A stretch of 33,374 nt of DNA from assembly GCA_002688135.1 (NCBI GenBank), contig NZCD01000015.1, positions 1-33,374 on the forward strand. The letters run 5' to 3'. The notes beneath the pieces are model-generated. The model worked only from the letters and a program-made list of their open reading frames with translations. It was not told the DNA's origin and did not search any database. Shown in pieces: positions 14,698 to 22,892 of the stretch. Position 1 is the stretch's first letter, and each line of letters starts with the position of its first letter. This DNA comes from Parcubacteria group bacterium (GTDB taxonomy: Bacteria; Patescibacteriota; Patescibacteriia; Magasanikbacterales; GCA-002688135). A program made the position numbers and the translations under genes.

Positions 14698-15627
14698 GTG
14701 AAAACCTCAAACGAAACACAAAACATTCTTCTCATCGGGACATCAGATTTCGCTGTCCCGATTTTTGAATCGATCGCAAATGATCAGCGATTTTATATTG
14801 TAGGAGTCATAACTCAACCAGACAAACCAGCAGGACGAAAAAAAGAATTAAAAGAATCGCCTGTAAAAGAATGGTCAAAAACAAAATCAATTTTGCCACT
14901 GCAACCAGAATCACTCAAGGACGGATCAATTGATGAGCAAGTCAAAAAAATGAACGCAGATGTCGCACTTGTCGTAGCATACGGAAAATTAATTCCAGAT
15001 GATTTGCTCAACATGCCTAAATTCGGGACAGCAAATGTGCACCCTTCCCTACTCCCAGAATATCGAGGTCCTGCACCAATTCAATATGCGATTTTAAAAG
15101 GCAATCACAAAACCGGAACAAGCGTAATGTTAATTGATGAACAAATGGATCACGGCCCCCTCCTCACGCAAATGGAATATAAATTGAGTGGCAATGAAAC
15201 ATATCAAGAATTGTCAGACACACTTTCTCGCCTATCTGCAAACATCGTTCCAGAAGCACTTTCGTTATACATCAACGGAACACTCAAACCAGTAGAACAA
15301 AATCACAACAAAGCAACATTCACCAAAATGATCACATCAAATGACGGATCTTTATTTTGGGAAAAAGACGCTGTAAGTTTAGGGCGCCGTATTCGAGCAT
15401 TAAACCCAGAACCAGGAACATACTGCATGATCGACGGAAAAAGATTAAAAATAAAACACGCCCGAAATATCGGACGCGATGGAAAACCTGGAGAATATTT
15501 TGAACACGAGGGATCACTCGCAGTACAATGTGGCGGTGACGCACTCGTACTAGATGAAGTTCAACCAGAAGGAAAAAAATGGATAACAGGAGAACAATAC
15601 CTCAACGGCTACGGACTTCCTAAATAA
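14698..15627 (+). CDS. fmt: Methionyl-tRNA formyltransferase
   Basis: Transfers a formyl group from 10-formyl-THF to Met-tRNA(fMet) for initiation. The 309 residues match the family in length. The N-terminal Rossmann domain starts NILLIGTSDFAVPIF, the signature is HPSLLPEYRGPAPIQ (115-129), and the catalytic triad is N113, H115 and D151. A C-terminal OB-type domain follows (about 205-309). The start is a GTG, the only non-ATG start chosen in this window; no in-frame ATG exists before the conserved N-terminal strand. A dispersed palindrome separates it from def. Presence of def and fmt shows formyl-Met initiation and a need for a folate C1 unit. Confidence 0.97.
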   Translation: MKTSNETQNILLIGTSDFAVPIFESIANDQRFYIVGVITQPDKPAGRKKELKESPVKEWSKTKSILPLQPESLKDGSIDEQVKKMNADVALVVAYGKLIPDDLLNMPKFGTANVHPSLLPEYRGPAPIQYAILKGNHKTGTSVMLIDEQMDHGPLLTQMEYKLSGNETYQELSDTLSRLSANIVPEALSLYINGTLKPVEQNHNKATFTKMITSNDGSLFWEKDAVSLGRRIRALNPEPGTYCMIDGKRLKIKHARNIGRDGKPGEYFEHEGSLAVQCGGDALVLDEVQPEGKKWITGEQYLNGYGLPK

Positions 15628-15636
15628 GCCTGATAT

Positions 15637-15665
15637 TTGACGCGTCATATTTCGTAACGTATACT
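15637..15665 (+). promoter_or_regulatory. Promoter of the 130-aa gene (leaderless geometry)
   Basis: TTGACG (15637-15642), 17-nt spacer, TATACT (15660-15665), then exactly 8 nt to the ATG at 15674. Confidence 0.85.
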
Positions 15666-15673
15666 TAATAAGT

Positions 15674-16066
15674 ATGCTAGAAAAAAATGATCTACAACAA
15701 ATCAAGGGGGTTGTGAAAGAAGTCGTCGAAACTGCAATTGAAAATACAGTACCAGTGATGATCAAAAAAGGTATTGAAGATACCGTGCCAGTGATGATTG
15801 GCGAGGTTCTCGCTGATAATGTTATTCCTGCACTGGATAATATACACACACGACTAGATGTCATGCAAAAGCAAATCGACAGAATGCCTGACAGGGATTA
15901 CATCGATCGTGTTGTCGGAAAATCTCAAGCTGTTTTTGTAGAAAAATTACGAACCGAAGATAAAAAAGTAAATTTGCATACAAAATTTTTAGTTGAGCAA
16001 GAGGTGTTTACTGAAGAGCACGTCACTGAACTCAAGACATTAAAAGTATTTCCTGCCACAGAATAA
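15674..16066 (+). CDS. Hypothetical protein with 12-residue repeats (130 aa)
   Basis: I do not recognise a named family. The N-terminal part contains a tandem 12-residue repeat: ENTVPVMIKKGI, EDTVPVMIGEVL and a weaker ADNVIPALDNIH (23-58). An amphipathic, heptad-like stretch follows (LDNIHTRLDVMQKQIDRM), then a charged C-terminus. No signal peptide or membrane segment is visible, so a cytoplasmic, oligomeric helical protein is likely. The gene has its own TTGACG/TATACT promoter placed 8 nt before the ATG and no Shine-Dalgarno sequence, so its mRNA is probably leaderless. A terminator hairpin follows. It forms a single-gene unit after fmt. Confidence 0.8.
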   Translation: MLEKNDLQQIKGVVKEVVETAIENTVPVMIKKGIEDTVPVMIGEVLADNVIPALDNIHTRLDVMQKQIDRMPDRDYIDRVVGKSQAVFVEKLRTEDKKVNLHTKFLVEQEVFTEEHVTELKTLKVFPATE

Positions 16067-16087
16067 TTCAAAGCATTTAAAAAAGTA

Positions 16088-16113
16088 GACCCTCGCATAT
16101 CCCATGCGAGGGC
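16088..16113. terminator. Hairpin terminator between two convergent genes
   Basis: CCCTCGCAT (16090-16098), 5-nt loop, ATGCGAGGG (16104-16112). On the plus strand only CTTTG follows. On the minus strand TCTACTTTTTT follows, so it is better as the terminator of the 16136-16687 gene but probably serves both. Confidence 0.7.
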
Positions 16114-16135
16114 CTTTGTGACGGCGTACCGTCGA

Positions 16136-16687
16136 TTACTTGAACGTCAACGAACCGAGGCGAGTTTTGTGGTTGTAGAAACCAGTGAACTCACGCGCTG
16201 CATCGGGATCACCTGTGCCGTTGACCAGAGCAAATCCTCGAATCTCCCAGCCTTCGTGGGAGGGGAAGCTGTGAACCAAGCCCGTGATCTGGCACAGCAT
16301 TCCGCAAGCATCCTCTCTGTTGCGCTTGGGTGTGATGAAGAACTGAAGCTTCTTGCATGTGAGAAAATCTCGATCTCCGTGATTGGCCATCATGAGAGCC
16401 ATCTCACTAGGACCTTTCGTGATGAAGAATCTCTCGAACTCTTTCCACCACTGGTCAATCTTGTGCCAGCGCTGCGGTTCATCACGTTTGCCGATCGGAC
16501 CACCGGGACGCTTAATGCGCAACGGTCGATCTTCGCGACCAGCCGCGATGACGACTGGAACGGAATCGACATCCGAGACTTCCTGACCACCATAAGGATC
16601 AACGCACTGAGTCGAATGACAATGGATACAACAGCCCGGGCAATCAACAGCTTCACAAGACACATATGCGTATTTATCAGTAGACAT
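16136..16687 (-). CDS. Cys-rich protein of unknown function (183 aa), GC-richer than neighbours
   Basis: Unrecognised family. The N-terminus has a dense Cys/His cluster (CEAVDCPGCCIHCHSTQC, residues 11-28), likely a metal site. The middle holds RWHKIDQWWKEFERFFITKGPSE, and the C-terminal half is Gly/aromatic-rich. A large overlapping plus-strand frame (16118-16786) exists. The minus frame is preferred because it has AAAGGAG 7 nt before the ATG, a TTGACA/TATTCT promoter and a terminator. The gene is visibly GC-richer than flanking genes, which may mean transfer or different selection. A perfect palindrome AAAACCGGTTTT in the promoter spacer suggests repressor control. The leader is about 97 nt. 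Confidence 0.8.
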   Translation of the reverse strand: MSTDKYAYVSCEAVDCPGCCIHCHSTQCVDPYGGQEVSDVDSVPVVIAAGREDRPLRIKRPGGPIGKRDEPQRWHKIDQWWKEFERFFITKGPSEMALMMANHGDRDFLTCKKLQFFITPKRNREDACGMLCQITGLVHSFPSHEGWEIRGFALVNGTGDPDAAREFTGFYNHKTRLGSLTFK

Positions 16688-16790
16688 ACATCTACTCCTT
16701 TTCTAAAGATCACTTGCAATGAAGATGCGCAAGTTAACACCCTGATTACCTTTCGGCAACGACTCAGGCATACACCCAAGAATTAAGAGT

Positions 16791-16819
16791 AGAATAACAC
16801 ATAAAACCGGTTTTGTCAA
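16791..16819 (-). promoter_or_regulatory. Promoter of the 183-aa gene
   Basis: Minus strand: TTGACA (16819-16814), 17-nt spacer, TATTCT (16796-16791), extended -10 TGT. The same -10 context occurs at the candidate ncRNA promoter. Confidence 0.85.
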
Positions 16820-16854
16820 TGCTCCAGGAAGGACAGATACATTGAAAAACCGGT
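16803..16854. promoter_or_regulatory. Candidate operator pair AAAACCGGTTTT / AAAACCGGT
   Basis: A perfect 12-bp palindrome AAAACCGGTTTT (16803-16814) fills most of the spacer of the 183-aa gene promoter. A second AAAACCGGT copy lies at 16846-16854. The centres are 43 bp apart, close to four helical turns, which would put two bound dimers on one face of the DNA. No known regulator is assigned. Confidence 0.55.
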
Positions 16855-16856
16855 AT

Positions 16857-18314
16857 TTAACCAAATTTAGAGCTGGCATCCTGTAAGCTATCACGCAACA
16901 ATATAGAACTCAGAAAAATCATCACTAAAGCGCCAATTCCGAGAGGATGGTTTGTATATGGGGTGAAAATGTTGATGATAATTAAAGCGAAAACAGTGCA
17001 GATTAATCCTCGTTTAATTTGGCAGTTCCTTTTTGGTAACTGTAATTGATAAATTTTTCTAATGATGTTATAGATAAGCCAGACATAGGCTAAAACTCCT
17101 AATAATCCCGCTTTGATCCACAAATCCAACCATCCCCATTCAAATGCGATTCTGTCCTCACTAATTGCTGCATCGTGAGGATTTTTTATTTCTAATGATT
17201 TCGCAAATCCATGACCCATAACAGGTTTTTCTTTGACAGCACTCCACAATATCGGAAGTTGTTCCCATCGACTTGCAGCTGCAACCTCTGAATCAATTGC
17301 CTGAATTCGTTGTGTAAACAATGTATGAAGCGGCGCACGATCCTGATATTCACCAAACGGCAAAATATATAAAGCATGTAATACAACAAATCCAAGAAGC
17401 ACAGAAGAAATTCCAATCACACCAACACGCTTCACCAAACCAAATCTCTTTTTAATCAACAACCACATCACAAGAACTAGACATCCAACTCCAACTCCCA
17501 ACCACATACTTCTAGACAAACTTAAAAGAACAACAGCACTTACTCCTAATAACAGCTTAGTGAAATGCTTTGGTCGATATTTACTTGGTAGTGAAATCAA
17601 AATAATAAATGCTAGAGCAACAAAAATGTGAGATTGAAGAAATACTCTCACCAAACCATCTCCATACGGAGTGATTTCAGCAACGCGCATATCTCTTAGC
17701 CAAATATAAAACCAAGAATCAAAGAATGGTTGAGAAACGTGTGTGAAGTATGTGAAAATGATCAGACTTTTTACGACAAGCCATGAAAGAACTACAGAAG
17801 TAAATGTAATAAGTTGAGACAAAGCATTCCGCGCTAATTTCATAGTTGCCACAGGAATAAACAGTAGCAAAAATAAATATCCATTCGCATCATTAAAGAT
17901 CGACATGAAACTACGATCCGCAAATGCCCCGTGTTGAAATGCAATTGCGAGAATTATCATCAAAACAAAAAGTGGTGAGCTTATTCCAGATTTATTGAAA
18001 GTACGAGATAATTCTTTTCGTCCATTCGTGCTTGTAGGAACATGTTTGATAGACCACACAAACAGAACAACAAAAAACAAAAGCATGCGTAATGACAAAG
18101 ATTCATACGACAACATTCTTCCAAATGAACTCACAATTAATTCACCAAATATCAAAAAAAGACCATACTCAAGTTTTTTGTATGTGAGTACAGCAGCAAT
18201 AACTGCGAATAATCCTAAACTATATAATTGACTTTGAGCGTGAAAAAAAGCAAGGAGTGATGTAGCCTCCAATAATACGATAAGTGAAATTGCAGTGAGG
18301 ATTTTACGCTTCAT
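16857..18314 (-). CDS. O-antigen ligase/polymerase-like membrane protein
   Basis: Polytopic protein of 485 residues with about 11-12 hydrophobic segments and a large loop near residues 320-390, the arrangement of WaaL/Wzy-type proteins that ligate or polymerise lipid-linked glycans on the outer face of the membrane. The loop holds ASRWEQLPILWSAVKEKPVMGHGF, resembling the conserved R...GxG loop of the O-antigen ligase family. Sequence cannot separate ligase from polymerase. It is the last gene of a three-gene operon; its start overlaps the glycosyltransferase by 11 nt. In a CPR cell without lipopolysaccharide the acceptor is probably another lipid or a surface protein, which is inference. Confidence 0.83.
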   Translation of the reverse strand: MKRKILTAISLIVLLEATSLLAFFHAQSQLYSLGLFAVIAAVLTYKKLEYGLFLIFGELIVSSFGRMLSYESLSLRMLLFFVVLFVWSIKHVPTSTNGRKELSRTFNKSGISSPLFVLMIILAIAFQHGAFADRSFMSIFNDANGYLFLLLFIPVATMKLARNALSQLITFTSVVLSWLVVKSLIIFTYFTHVSQPFFDSWFYIWLRDMRVAEITPYGDGLVRVFLQSHIFVALAFIILISLPSKYRPKHFTKLLLGVSAVVLLSLSRSMWLGVGVGCLVLVMWLLIKKRFGLVKRVGVIGISSVLLGFVVLHALYILPFGEYQDRAPLHTLFTQRIQAIDSEVAAASRWEQLPILWSAVKEKPVMGHGFAKSLEIKNPHDAAISEDRIAFEWGWLDLWIKAGLLGVLAYVWLIYNIIRKIYQLQLPKRNCQIKRGLICTVFALIIINIFTPYTNHPLGIGALVMIFLSSILLRDSLQDASSKFG

Positions 18315-20034
18315 GAAGAGAGTGTTTTGTATCGATGATATGTTTTGCTTCGTTGTAGGACTTTACTTTCGGAAGTGCTGTAAAATTGTATGCAAAGCGT
18401 GGCAGCCAATGACTCATGCCAAGCTTGTGAGGTTTTACAGAAAATAATACATCGGAAATCCCAATCCCCTTCCTTCCTTCCTCCAACATAGTGAGCCACA
18501 AATCCCAATCCTGAAAACGATTAAGAGATTCATCAAATCCTGGAAAATCATTTCGTCTAATCAAGGATGTTGTATGAATATAATTTTCTTTCTTAAGTTT
18601 ATTCGAATCAAATGCTGGAGCTACAAACTTCTTAAATCCAAAATAAAATGAAGAATAAGTGTATGAAGCTTGAGGATTCACAGTGAGGGCATTCATCATG
18701 CGATGAAGCATACCTTGTTTCATCACAACATCAGCATCACAGAAAATAACGTACTCACCATTTGAATGTCGGAATCCAGTGTTGCGCGCTGCTGGCGCTC
18801 CTCTATTTTCTTGTCGTATAAGTTTTACGTTTGAATCCTTGATAGCGACAGGAATCTCACTTCCATCATCAACAACAATCACTTCAAGATTCGAATAATT
18901 TTGATTAAAAATACTTTTCAAACATGACTGCAATTCCTCAGCATGATTATACACAGGAATGATTACAGAAATCTTTTCTGGTTGTAGCCAATTCAATAAA
19001 GGCTGTACAGTGACATTCCAAGGAAACTTTTCAATAGCACGTTCTCGCGCATCAATTCCCATTTGCACACTCATCGATTCATTTGAAAGTAATCTGACAA
19101 TACAATCTGAAATAGATTCGAGATGAGTTGGATCACATACAAACCCAGAAGCATCATGTTGAACTGCCTCGCTCACTCCGCCAGAACCTCCGGCAACAGT
19201 AGGCAAACTATGTAATGCAGCTTCTAAAAACACAATCCCAAATCCCTCCACATCCCCCTCAATCTCTCGCGGCAATAAACAAAACAAATCACTTCGCGCA
19301 TACAATGCATTCAATCTATCTCGCTCAACAGAACCTTCAAATGTTACTGTTTCCTGTAAATTCAAAGATGATACAAGCGATTCAAGTTCTTCTCGTTGAG
19401 GTCCATCCCCTGCTACGGTAAGGTGCGCATCTGGACATTTTTTTAGCACACGCGGCATTGATTTAATCAAAGTATCAAAACCTTTACGCTCAACTAATCG
19501 CCCTACACTCAAAATTCGATATCCTTCTCTAGCAGCTGGAACAGGATCAAAAGGAATAATTCCAGGATATACGACACGAGTTTCAGTTTTAGTTTGATAA
19601 GAATCCGCGATGCGTTTCGTATTCTTACTATTACAAATAATAAGCGATGAATTCTGCAAAACTTTTTTAATAAGCCACTGTTTCAATCCTTTTGGTTTTA
19701 AAATATCCAAACCATGTACAACAGAAATATATGACACACCAGTTAATCGCTTGATAATCATCGCCATCAATCCCACCGAAAGAACATGACTAATCATCAC
19801 ATAATCAGGTTTGATATCTCGCACGCGCTGCGCTAGCGCAAATGAGGGAAATAACCATCGCGGCCAAAAAAACCGAGACGAAAATGACTCCTTCATGTGC
19901 ACATCACCAGTTGGACCCATCACAAAAAATTCATGACCGTTTCGATCACATTCATCTCGAAACCCTTTCAAGTATTCTGCAACACCTCCTTTGAATGGTG
20001 GATACTCTAATGTTAAGAGGAGAATTCTAGACAT
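18304..20034 (-). CDS. Bifunctional glycosyltransferase: GT4 + GT2 fusion
   Basis: Two glycosyltransferases in one 576-residue chain. Residues 1 to ~345 are a GT-B, GT4-type enzyme: a Gly-rich N-terminal loop (EYPPFKGGVAEYLKG), then ILSVGRLVERKGFDTLI and the nucleotide-sugar motif EGFGIVFLEA. Residues ~352-576 are a GT-A, GT2-type enzyme: ISVIIPVYNHAEEL, VVDDGS, ENRGAPAARNTG and a metal-binding CDADV. The gene lies between a flippase and an O-antigen-ligase-like protein and overlaps both (8 and 11 nt), so the three are co-transcribed. The fusion probably adds two successive sugars to a lipid-linked glycan at the cytoplasmic membrane face. Sugar identities cannot be read from sequence. Confidence 0.92.
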   Translation of the reverse strand: MSRILLLTLEYPPFKGGVAEYLKGFRDECDRNGHEFFVMGPTGDVHMKESFSSRFFWPRWLFPSFALAQRVRDIKPDYVMISHVLSVGLMAMIIKRLTGVSYISVVHGLDILKPKGLKQWLIKKVLQNSSLIICNSKNTKRIADSYQTKTETRVVYPGIIPFDPVPAAREGYRILSVGRLVERKGFDTLIKSMPRVLKKCPDAHLTVAGDGPQREELESLVSSLNLQETVTFEGSVERDRLNALYARSDLFCLLPREIEGDVEGFGIVFLEAALHSLPTVAGGSGGVSEAVQHDASGFVCDPTHLESISDCIVRLLSNESMSVQMGIDARERAIEKFPWNVTVQPLLNWLQPEKISVIIPVYNHAEELQSCLKSIFNQNYSNLEVIVVDDGSEIPVAIKDSNVKLIRQENRGAPAARNTGFRHSNGEYVIFCDADVVMKQGMLHRMMNALTVNPQASYTYSSFYFGFKKFVAPAFDSNKLKKENYIHTTSLIRRNDFPGFDESLNRFQDWDLWLTMLEEGRKGIGISDVLFSVKPHKLGMSHWLPRFAYNFTALPKVKSYNEAKHIIDTKHSLHEA

Positions 20035-21541
20035 TTCTTTTGATATAAGTTGAGATAAAAGTTTTTACTTCTGCAATCGTAATAGCTCGAAGTACAAAAA
20101 TGAGAATAATATAAACAATTCCTAATCCTGCGAGAGATCCCAACAAAACAGCAAACAAATAAAGGGTCTGACCGGATTGAGATAAGTACTCAAGAAACGA
20201 AGTTAATCGAGGAAGTAATGCCAATGCAAGTGCTGCAACAGCTCCCCCACTCGCTAACATCCGAACAGCACGCGACAATAATACAGAAACATCCCAATGA
20301 ATCACATTTCGAGCGAAATACAGCCCAGTGCTAAATAACACAGTTTGACCCACTACGGCCGCTATGGTGGCTCCTAGAGCGCCATATCGAGGGATTAAGA
20401 GGAGATTCAGGCCAAGATTGGTGACTAATGTAATAAACATCGACATCGTCTGTAAGTGTTGCTTATGTACCGCATTTAACAATGATCCGATCGGAAAGTC
20501 AATGAATCCAAACAGCATTGAAATTGAGAGAATTTGAAGCAAGATAACACTTGAAAGGTATGCATCCCCAAATACGTATTTGATGATAACAGGACTCATC
20601 GTTAACAAAATTACAATCAACGGAATCGCAAGAAACATGAGATATGACATAGAAATCTGAACGATGCGAGATAACTTTTCTCGACTCGCAACAAACGCAC
20701 GACTCATCGCAGGATAGAGTGCTGCAGCCAACGCGATCGGAATAAACTGAAATGCAAAAACGATTTTTGAAGGAACGGCATATAATCCTACTGCAGTTAA
20801 TCCTGTCATCTTAGAAAGGAGTATCACATCAATTTGTGCATATCCGCGAGCAAGAATTCCGGCTGCAGCAAACGGCCAAGCCATGAGAAGCAATCCCTTA
20901 ATATCACCAAAAGAAATTTTGTATGAAAATGGAATTTTGATTCCCGCACGCCACACATGATACACACCATTAATCACATTAAATAAACTTCCCACTGCGA
21001 GCGCACCAACAAGTAAAAAGATAGATTGAGTATTGAACAAAACATAACCACCAAGCAACACAACTAAGAGTTGCCCGCCAAACATTCCAATCGCCTCATA
21101 GCGTAAATTCTGAACTCCACGCAAAATCCCATAAGCAAATACATGAATCGCATCAAGCATCATCACACCAGAAGTAGCCAATACAATCATGATCGTACGT
21201 TCCTCATATCCTAACAACTTCGCAAACCCAACAGCAGCGACAGCCGAGATAACAATAAACAAAGCTTTCAACCGCAAACTAACAATCAACCTCGTTTTAA
21301 CCGAAGGAGAAAATTGAGAATGATCTCGCTCCTTCGCAACCTCTCGAATAACAACTGGCGTCAAACCAAAATCCGCAAAAATCCCAAACAGCGCAGTAAA
21401 CGCCAAAGCAAAAACATACAATCCAGTCTCCTCAACACCAAGCTGCCGCGCAATAATCGCAAAGTATACAAAAGACAGCACTTTTTGTGCTACCAAACTT
21501 CCAGTCAACCAAATTGTATTATGCGCTACAGACTTTCTCAT
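20027..21541 (-). CDS. Wzx-type polysaccharide flippase (MOP superfamily)
   Basis: Translocates lipid-linked glycans across the membrane. The 504 residues hold about 12-14 hydrophobic helices. The N-terminus NTIWLTGSLVAQKVLSFVYF...RQLGVEETGLYVFA is typical of the polysaccharide-biosynthesis branch of the MOP family. The frame opens at 21562, but a TTGAAT/TATACT promoter lies inside that segment. The ATG at 21541 is exactly 8 nt after the -10, so I start there (MRKSVAHNTIW). First gene of the operon that continues with the GT4-GT2 fusion and the O-antigen-ligase-like gene. The mRNA is probably leaderless. Confidence 0.9.
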   Translation of the reverse strand: MRKSVAHNTIWLTGSLVAQKVLSFVYFAIIARQLGVEETGLYVFALAFTALFGIFADFGLTPVVIREVAKERDHSQFSPSVKTRLIVSLRLKALFIVISAVAAVGFAKLLGYEERTIMIVLATSGVMMLDAIHVFAYGILRGVQNLRYEAIGMFGGQLLVVLLGGYVLFNTQSIFLLVGALAVGSLFNVINGVYHVWRAGIKIPFSYKISFGDIKGLLLMAWPFAAAGILARGYAQIDVILLSKMTGLTAVGLYAVPSKIVFAFQFIPIALAAALYPAMSRAFVASREKLSRIVQISMSYLMFLAIPLIVILLTMSPVIIKYVFGDAYLSSVILLQILSISMLFGFIDFPIGSLLNAVHKQHLQTMSMFITLVTNLGLNLLLIPRYGALGATIAAVVGQTVLFSTGLYFARNVIHWDVSVLLSRAVRMLASGGAVAALALALLPRLTSFLEYLSQSGQTLYLFAVLLGSLAGLGIVYIILIFVLRAITIAEVKTFISTYIKRNV

Positions 21542-21549
21542 ACATCGTA

Positions 21550-21578
21550 AGTATATGCTCATTTATAGATTCATTCAA
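21550..21578 (-). promoter_or_regulatory. Promoter of the polysaccharide operon (leaderless geometry)
   Basis: Minus strand: TTGAAT (21578-21573), 17-nt spacer, TATACT (21555-21550), 8 nt, ATG at 21541. It begins directly after the T-run of the rpsI terminator. Confidence 0.8.
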
Positions 21579-21580
21579 CC

Positions 21581-21602
21581 AAAAAACCTCCGAGAGGAGG
21601 TT
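21581..21602 (-). terminator. Intrinsic terminator of the ribosomal protein operon
   Basis: Minus strand: AACCTCC (21602-21596), TCTC loop, GGAGGTT (21591-21585), then TTTT. It lies 17 nt past the rpsI stop and ends the infA-to-rpsI block. Confidence 0.88.
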
Positions 21603-21618
21603 CTGCCTTTTAATGACT

Positions 21619-22038
21619 TTATCGCTTCGACCACTGTGCTGCCTTTCGAGCTTTTTTCAATCCAGGTTTTTTTCGTTCTTTTTCTCGAGCATCTCTCATC
21701 AATAATCCAGCAGCTTTTAATGCAGGTCGATATTCAGGATTGTGTGCTACTAATGCACGAGCAATTCCCAAAGAAATTGCATCTGCATGCCCAGCCAATC
21801 CCCCACCCAAAACCTTCACACTCACATCAAATGATTTTGCTTGCCCAACAATATTCAAAGGTTTCAAGGCTGTTGTCTGCATAGTATCTACAGGAAGATG
21901 TGTTGCAAGCGGTTTTTCATTTACAACAACCTCACCCTTTCCATTTGCAAACAATCGAATACGAGCGCTAGCCGCCTTTCGACGTCCAACTGCATGTGTG
22001 TATGCTCGTTTTTCTTCTACTTTTTCTTCTTCAGCCAT
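21619..22038 (-). CDS. rpsI: 30S ribosomal protein S9
   Basis: Small-subunit head protein whose C-terminal tail reaches the P-site tRNA. The 139 residues include YTHAVGRRKAASARIRLF, VLGGGLAGHADAISLGIARALV and a basic tail ending KKARKAAQWSKR, all as expected for S9. A short Glu/Lys N-terminal extension precedes the conserved domain. It starts 2 nt after the rplM stop; rplM-rpsI is a near-universal pair. It is the last gene before the operon terminator. Confidence 0.97.
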   Translation of the reverse strand: MAEEEKVEEKRAYTHAVGRRKAASARIRLFANGKGEVVVNEKPLATHLPVDTMQTTALKPLNIVGQAKSFDVSVKVLGGGLAGHADAISLGIARALVAHNPEYRPALKAAGLLMRDAREKERKKPGLKKARKAAQWSKR

Positions 22039-22040
22039 AA

Positions 22041-22412
22041 TTATCGATTAATAACGAGACGCTTAATCATACGATCACGCAACTTATTTTTCGGAAGCAT
22101 GCGATATACTGCCAAGTACAATACGCGCTCTGGACGTTCTGCAAATACATTCTTCAACTTTCGTTCCTTCATTCCACCTGGATATCCAGAATAGTGATAG
22201 TAAATTTTCTGCAATCCCTTCTTTTCAGAAATTTTCATTTGTGAAACATTCTTCACAACAATTGAATCACCAAGATCCCACTGTGGTTCATAATTAACCT
22301 TATGTTTTCCCTGCAACAATTTTGAAATTTGCGTAGCCAAACGACCCGGAACTTGTCCGGTTGCATCAATCACATGCGTTTCTCTTTTAACTTGTGGTTG
22401 TACAAAAGGCAT
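22041..22412 (-). CDS. rplM: 50S ribosomal protein L13
   Basis: Early-assembly large-subunit protein. The 123 residues contain HVIDATGQVPGRLATQISKLLQGK, YHYSGYPGGMKERKL and the C-terminal VYRMLPKNKLRDRMIKRL. It is somewhat shorter than the ~142-residue E. coli protein, with a trimmed C-terminus. The ATG follows a 30-bp inverted repeat made of 7-mers that fills the rplQ-rplM gap; no Shine-Dalgarno sequence is visible. Co-transcribed with rpsI. Confidence 0.96.
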   Translation of the reverse strand: MPFVQPQVKRETHVIDATGQVPGRLATQISKLLQGKHKVNYEPQWDLGDSIVVKNVSQMKISEKKGLQKIYYHYSGYPGGMKERKLKNVFAERPERVLYLAVYRMLPKNKLRDRMIKRLVINR

Positions 22413-22420
22413 AATTTTTA

Positions 22421-22532
22421 AGTTTGTAGTTGGTAGTGAGTAGTGAGTAGTAAGGTATCGGCGAAGCCGATGTATTAATACGTCGCCTTTGGCGACACAT
22501 TTCTACTCACTACTCACTACCAACTACAAACT
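22421..22532. repeat. Perfect 30-bp inverted repeat of 7-mers with two GC mini-hairpins (rplQ-rplM gap)
   Basis: The left arm 22421-22450 (AGTTTGTAGTTGGTAG...) and right arm 22503-22532 are exact reverse complements over 30 nt. Each arm is made of 7-mers such as GTAGTTT and GTAGTGA. The interior holds ATCGGC-GAA-GCCGAT (22457-22471) and GTCGCC-TTT-GGCGAC (22482-22496). The element fills the gap from 4 nt after the rplQ stop to 8 nt before the rplM start. Confidence 0.95.
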
Positions 22533-22536
22533 AATA

Positions 22537-22887
22537 CTAGACAAACTCGATAACTGCCATCGGGGCATTGTCGCCCAATCTATTAGATAACTTTGTAATT
22601 CTGGTGTATCCACCCGGACGTTCTTTATATTTTGGACCTAATACTTCTAAAATCTTGTTTACTGCTTTTTCGTCGTACAAGTATTTCATGAGTTGTCGGC
22701 GGTTCGCCAATGTAGGCTCTGATCCTCGAGTAATAAGTTTTTCAACAATAGGACGAATAGCTTTTGCTTTTGCTTGCGTCGTAGTGACTTTTTCGTACAA
22801 AACAACACTCTGTGCAAGGTTTCGAAGCATAGCCTCGCGAGGGGCTTTCTTTCTTCCAAATGTTGTTTTTTTAATTCGATGACGCAT
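22537..22887 (-). CDS. rplQ: 50S ribosomal protein L17
   Basis: Large-subunit protein near the exit tunnel. The 116 residues carry the family signature RHRIKKTTFGRKKAPREAML, then TTTQAKAKAIRPIVEKLIT and the C-terminal RPGGYTRITKLSNRLGDNAPMAVIEFV. Length is normal. It follows rpoA, as in most bacteria. The 40-nt gap is filled by five 7-mers, leaving five bases before the ATG; no Shine-Dalgarno sequence is seen. Confidence 0.97.
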   Translation of the reverse strand: MRHRIKKTTFGRKKAPREAMLRNLAQSVVLYEKVTTTQAKAKAIRPIVEKLITRGSEPTLANRRQLMKYLYDEKAVNKILEVLGPKYKERPGGYTRITKLSNRLGDNAPMAVIEFV

Positions 22888-22892
22888 ACATT

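Noticed and set aside
16118-16786. Plus-strand 222-codon open frame opposite the 183-aa gene
   Set aside because: No ribosome-binding site or promoter; the minus frame has AAAGGAG, a consensus promoter and a terminator. The overlap reflects GC-rich codon bias.
16703-16894. 63-codon open frame in the leader of the 183-aa gene (LLLILGCMPES resembles a lipobox)
   Set aside because: It starts upstream of the promoter and has no initiation signal. Only a 22-codon remnant starting at the internal ATG would lie in the transcript.
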